Shown here: positions 5,224-5,357 of the stretch, in pieces | Layout of the letters: every line of letters begins with the position of its first letter | Position numbering within the stretch: the first letter of the stretch is position 1 | Assembly (NCBI GenBank): GCA_030067055.1 | Contig: JASJAL010000299.1 | Location: forward strand, 1 to 5,357 | Length of the DNA stretch: 5,357 nt | Origin: Kiloniellales bacterium | GTDB taxonomy: Bacteria > Pseudomonadota > Alphaproteobacteria > Kiloniellales > JAKSBE01 | Direction of reading: 5' to 3' | Notes under the pieces: model-generated | The model's database searches: none | What the model was told of the DNA's origin: nothing | What the model saw: the letters and a program-made list of their open reading frames with translations, nothing else | Made by a program: the position numbers and the translations under genes

Positions 5224-5228
5224 CGCCC

Positions 5229-5357
5229 TCAGCCTTTCTTCAGCCGCTCCGCGGTCTCCAGGGCGGCGTAGGTCAAGACGCCGTCGCAGCCGGCGCGCTT
5301 GAAGGAGATCAGGCTCTCCATCAGGACCTTGTCGTAGTCCAGCCAGCCCTGGTCTGC
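5229..5357 (-). CDS. hemB: Delta-aminolevulinic acid dehydratase (porphobilinogen synthase), C-terminal end
   Basis: Only the last 42 codons and the TGA stop are in the window; the rest lies beyond the right edge. The fragment, with [20 protein letters not shown] (residues 4-23 of the visible part) followed by [19 protein letters not shown], matches the conserved HemB C-terminus (W-L-D then M/L-E-S-L, F-K-R-A-G-x-D, L-T-Y). HemB condenses two 5-aminolevulinate molecules to porphobilinogen, the second common step of tetrapyrrole synthesis feeding heme, and works as a cytoplasmic multimer. The Schiff-base lysines and metal-binding residues are upstream and cannot be checked here. The gene runs toward the small plus-strand unit and is convergent with it. 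Confidence 0.88.
   Translation of the reverse strand, partial: ADQGWLDYDKVLMESLISFKRAGCDGVLTYAALETAERLKKG

Overview
This high-GC window reads as ordinary chromosome from an alphaproteobacterium, probably of the Rhodospirillales/Kiloniellales kind. The evidence is strongly G/C-biased third codon positions, the character of the encoded proteins, and an intergenic palindromic repeat with CCCGGGCTTGACCCGGG-type arms, which I associate with alphaproteobacterial genomes. The taxonomic call is an inference from these traits, not a database match.

Layout, left to right. (1) Positions 1-272, minus strand: the N-terminal part of a VOC/glyoxalase-fold protein that starts at TTG and runs off the left edge. 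(2) A 106-bp divergent intergenic region leads to 379-1368, plus strand: a complete YheT-type alpha/beta hydrolase with an intact Ser-Asp-His triad. (3) After a 159-bp gap with several small dyads comes 1528-2190, plus strand: a complete 1-Cys (Prx6-type) peroxiredoxin with a strong ribosome binding site. (4) A 13-bp perfect GC hairpin at 2205-2235 separates the peroxiredoxin from the convergent 2248-3165, minus strand: a DMT/EamA-family ten-helix transporter. (5) At 3330-4781, minus strand: a complete MATE-family multidrug/cation exporter. (6) The 447-bp interval 4782-5228 carries a plus-strand promoter-like pair, a 28-codon single-helix membrane-peptide ORF (4916-5002), a 79-bp palindromic repeat (5086-5164) and a plus-oriented intrinsic-terminator-like hairpin (5195-5223). 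(7) At 5229-5357, minus strand: the last 42 codons of hemB (delta-aminolevulinic acid dehydratase).

The genes do not form an obvious pathway. Housekeeping functions (HemB, peroxiredoxin), a general hydrolase, a VOC protein and two membrane exporters are mostly in separate transcription units with alternating orientation. EamA and MATE point the same way but are 164 bp apart. I see no mobile element, CRISPR array, tRNA or rRNA. The least ordinary part is the putative short plus-strand transcription unit at about 4847-5223, between the minus-strand MATE and hemB genes. It would make a tiny hydrophobic peptide followed by a long 3' region containing a folded repeat.
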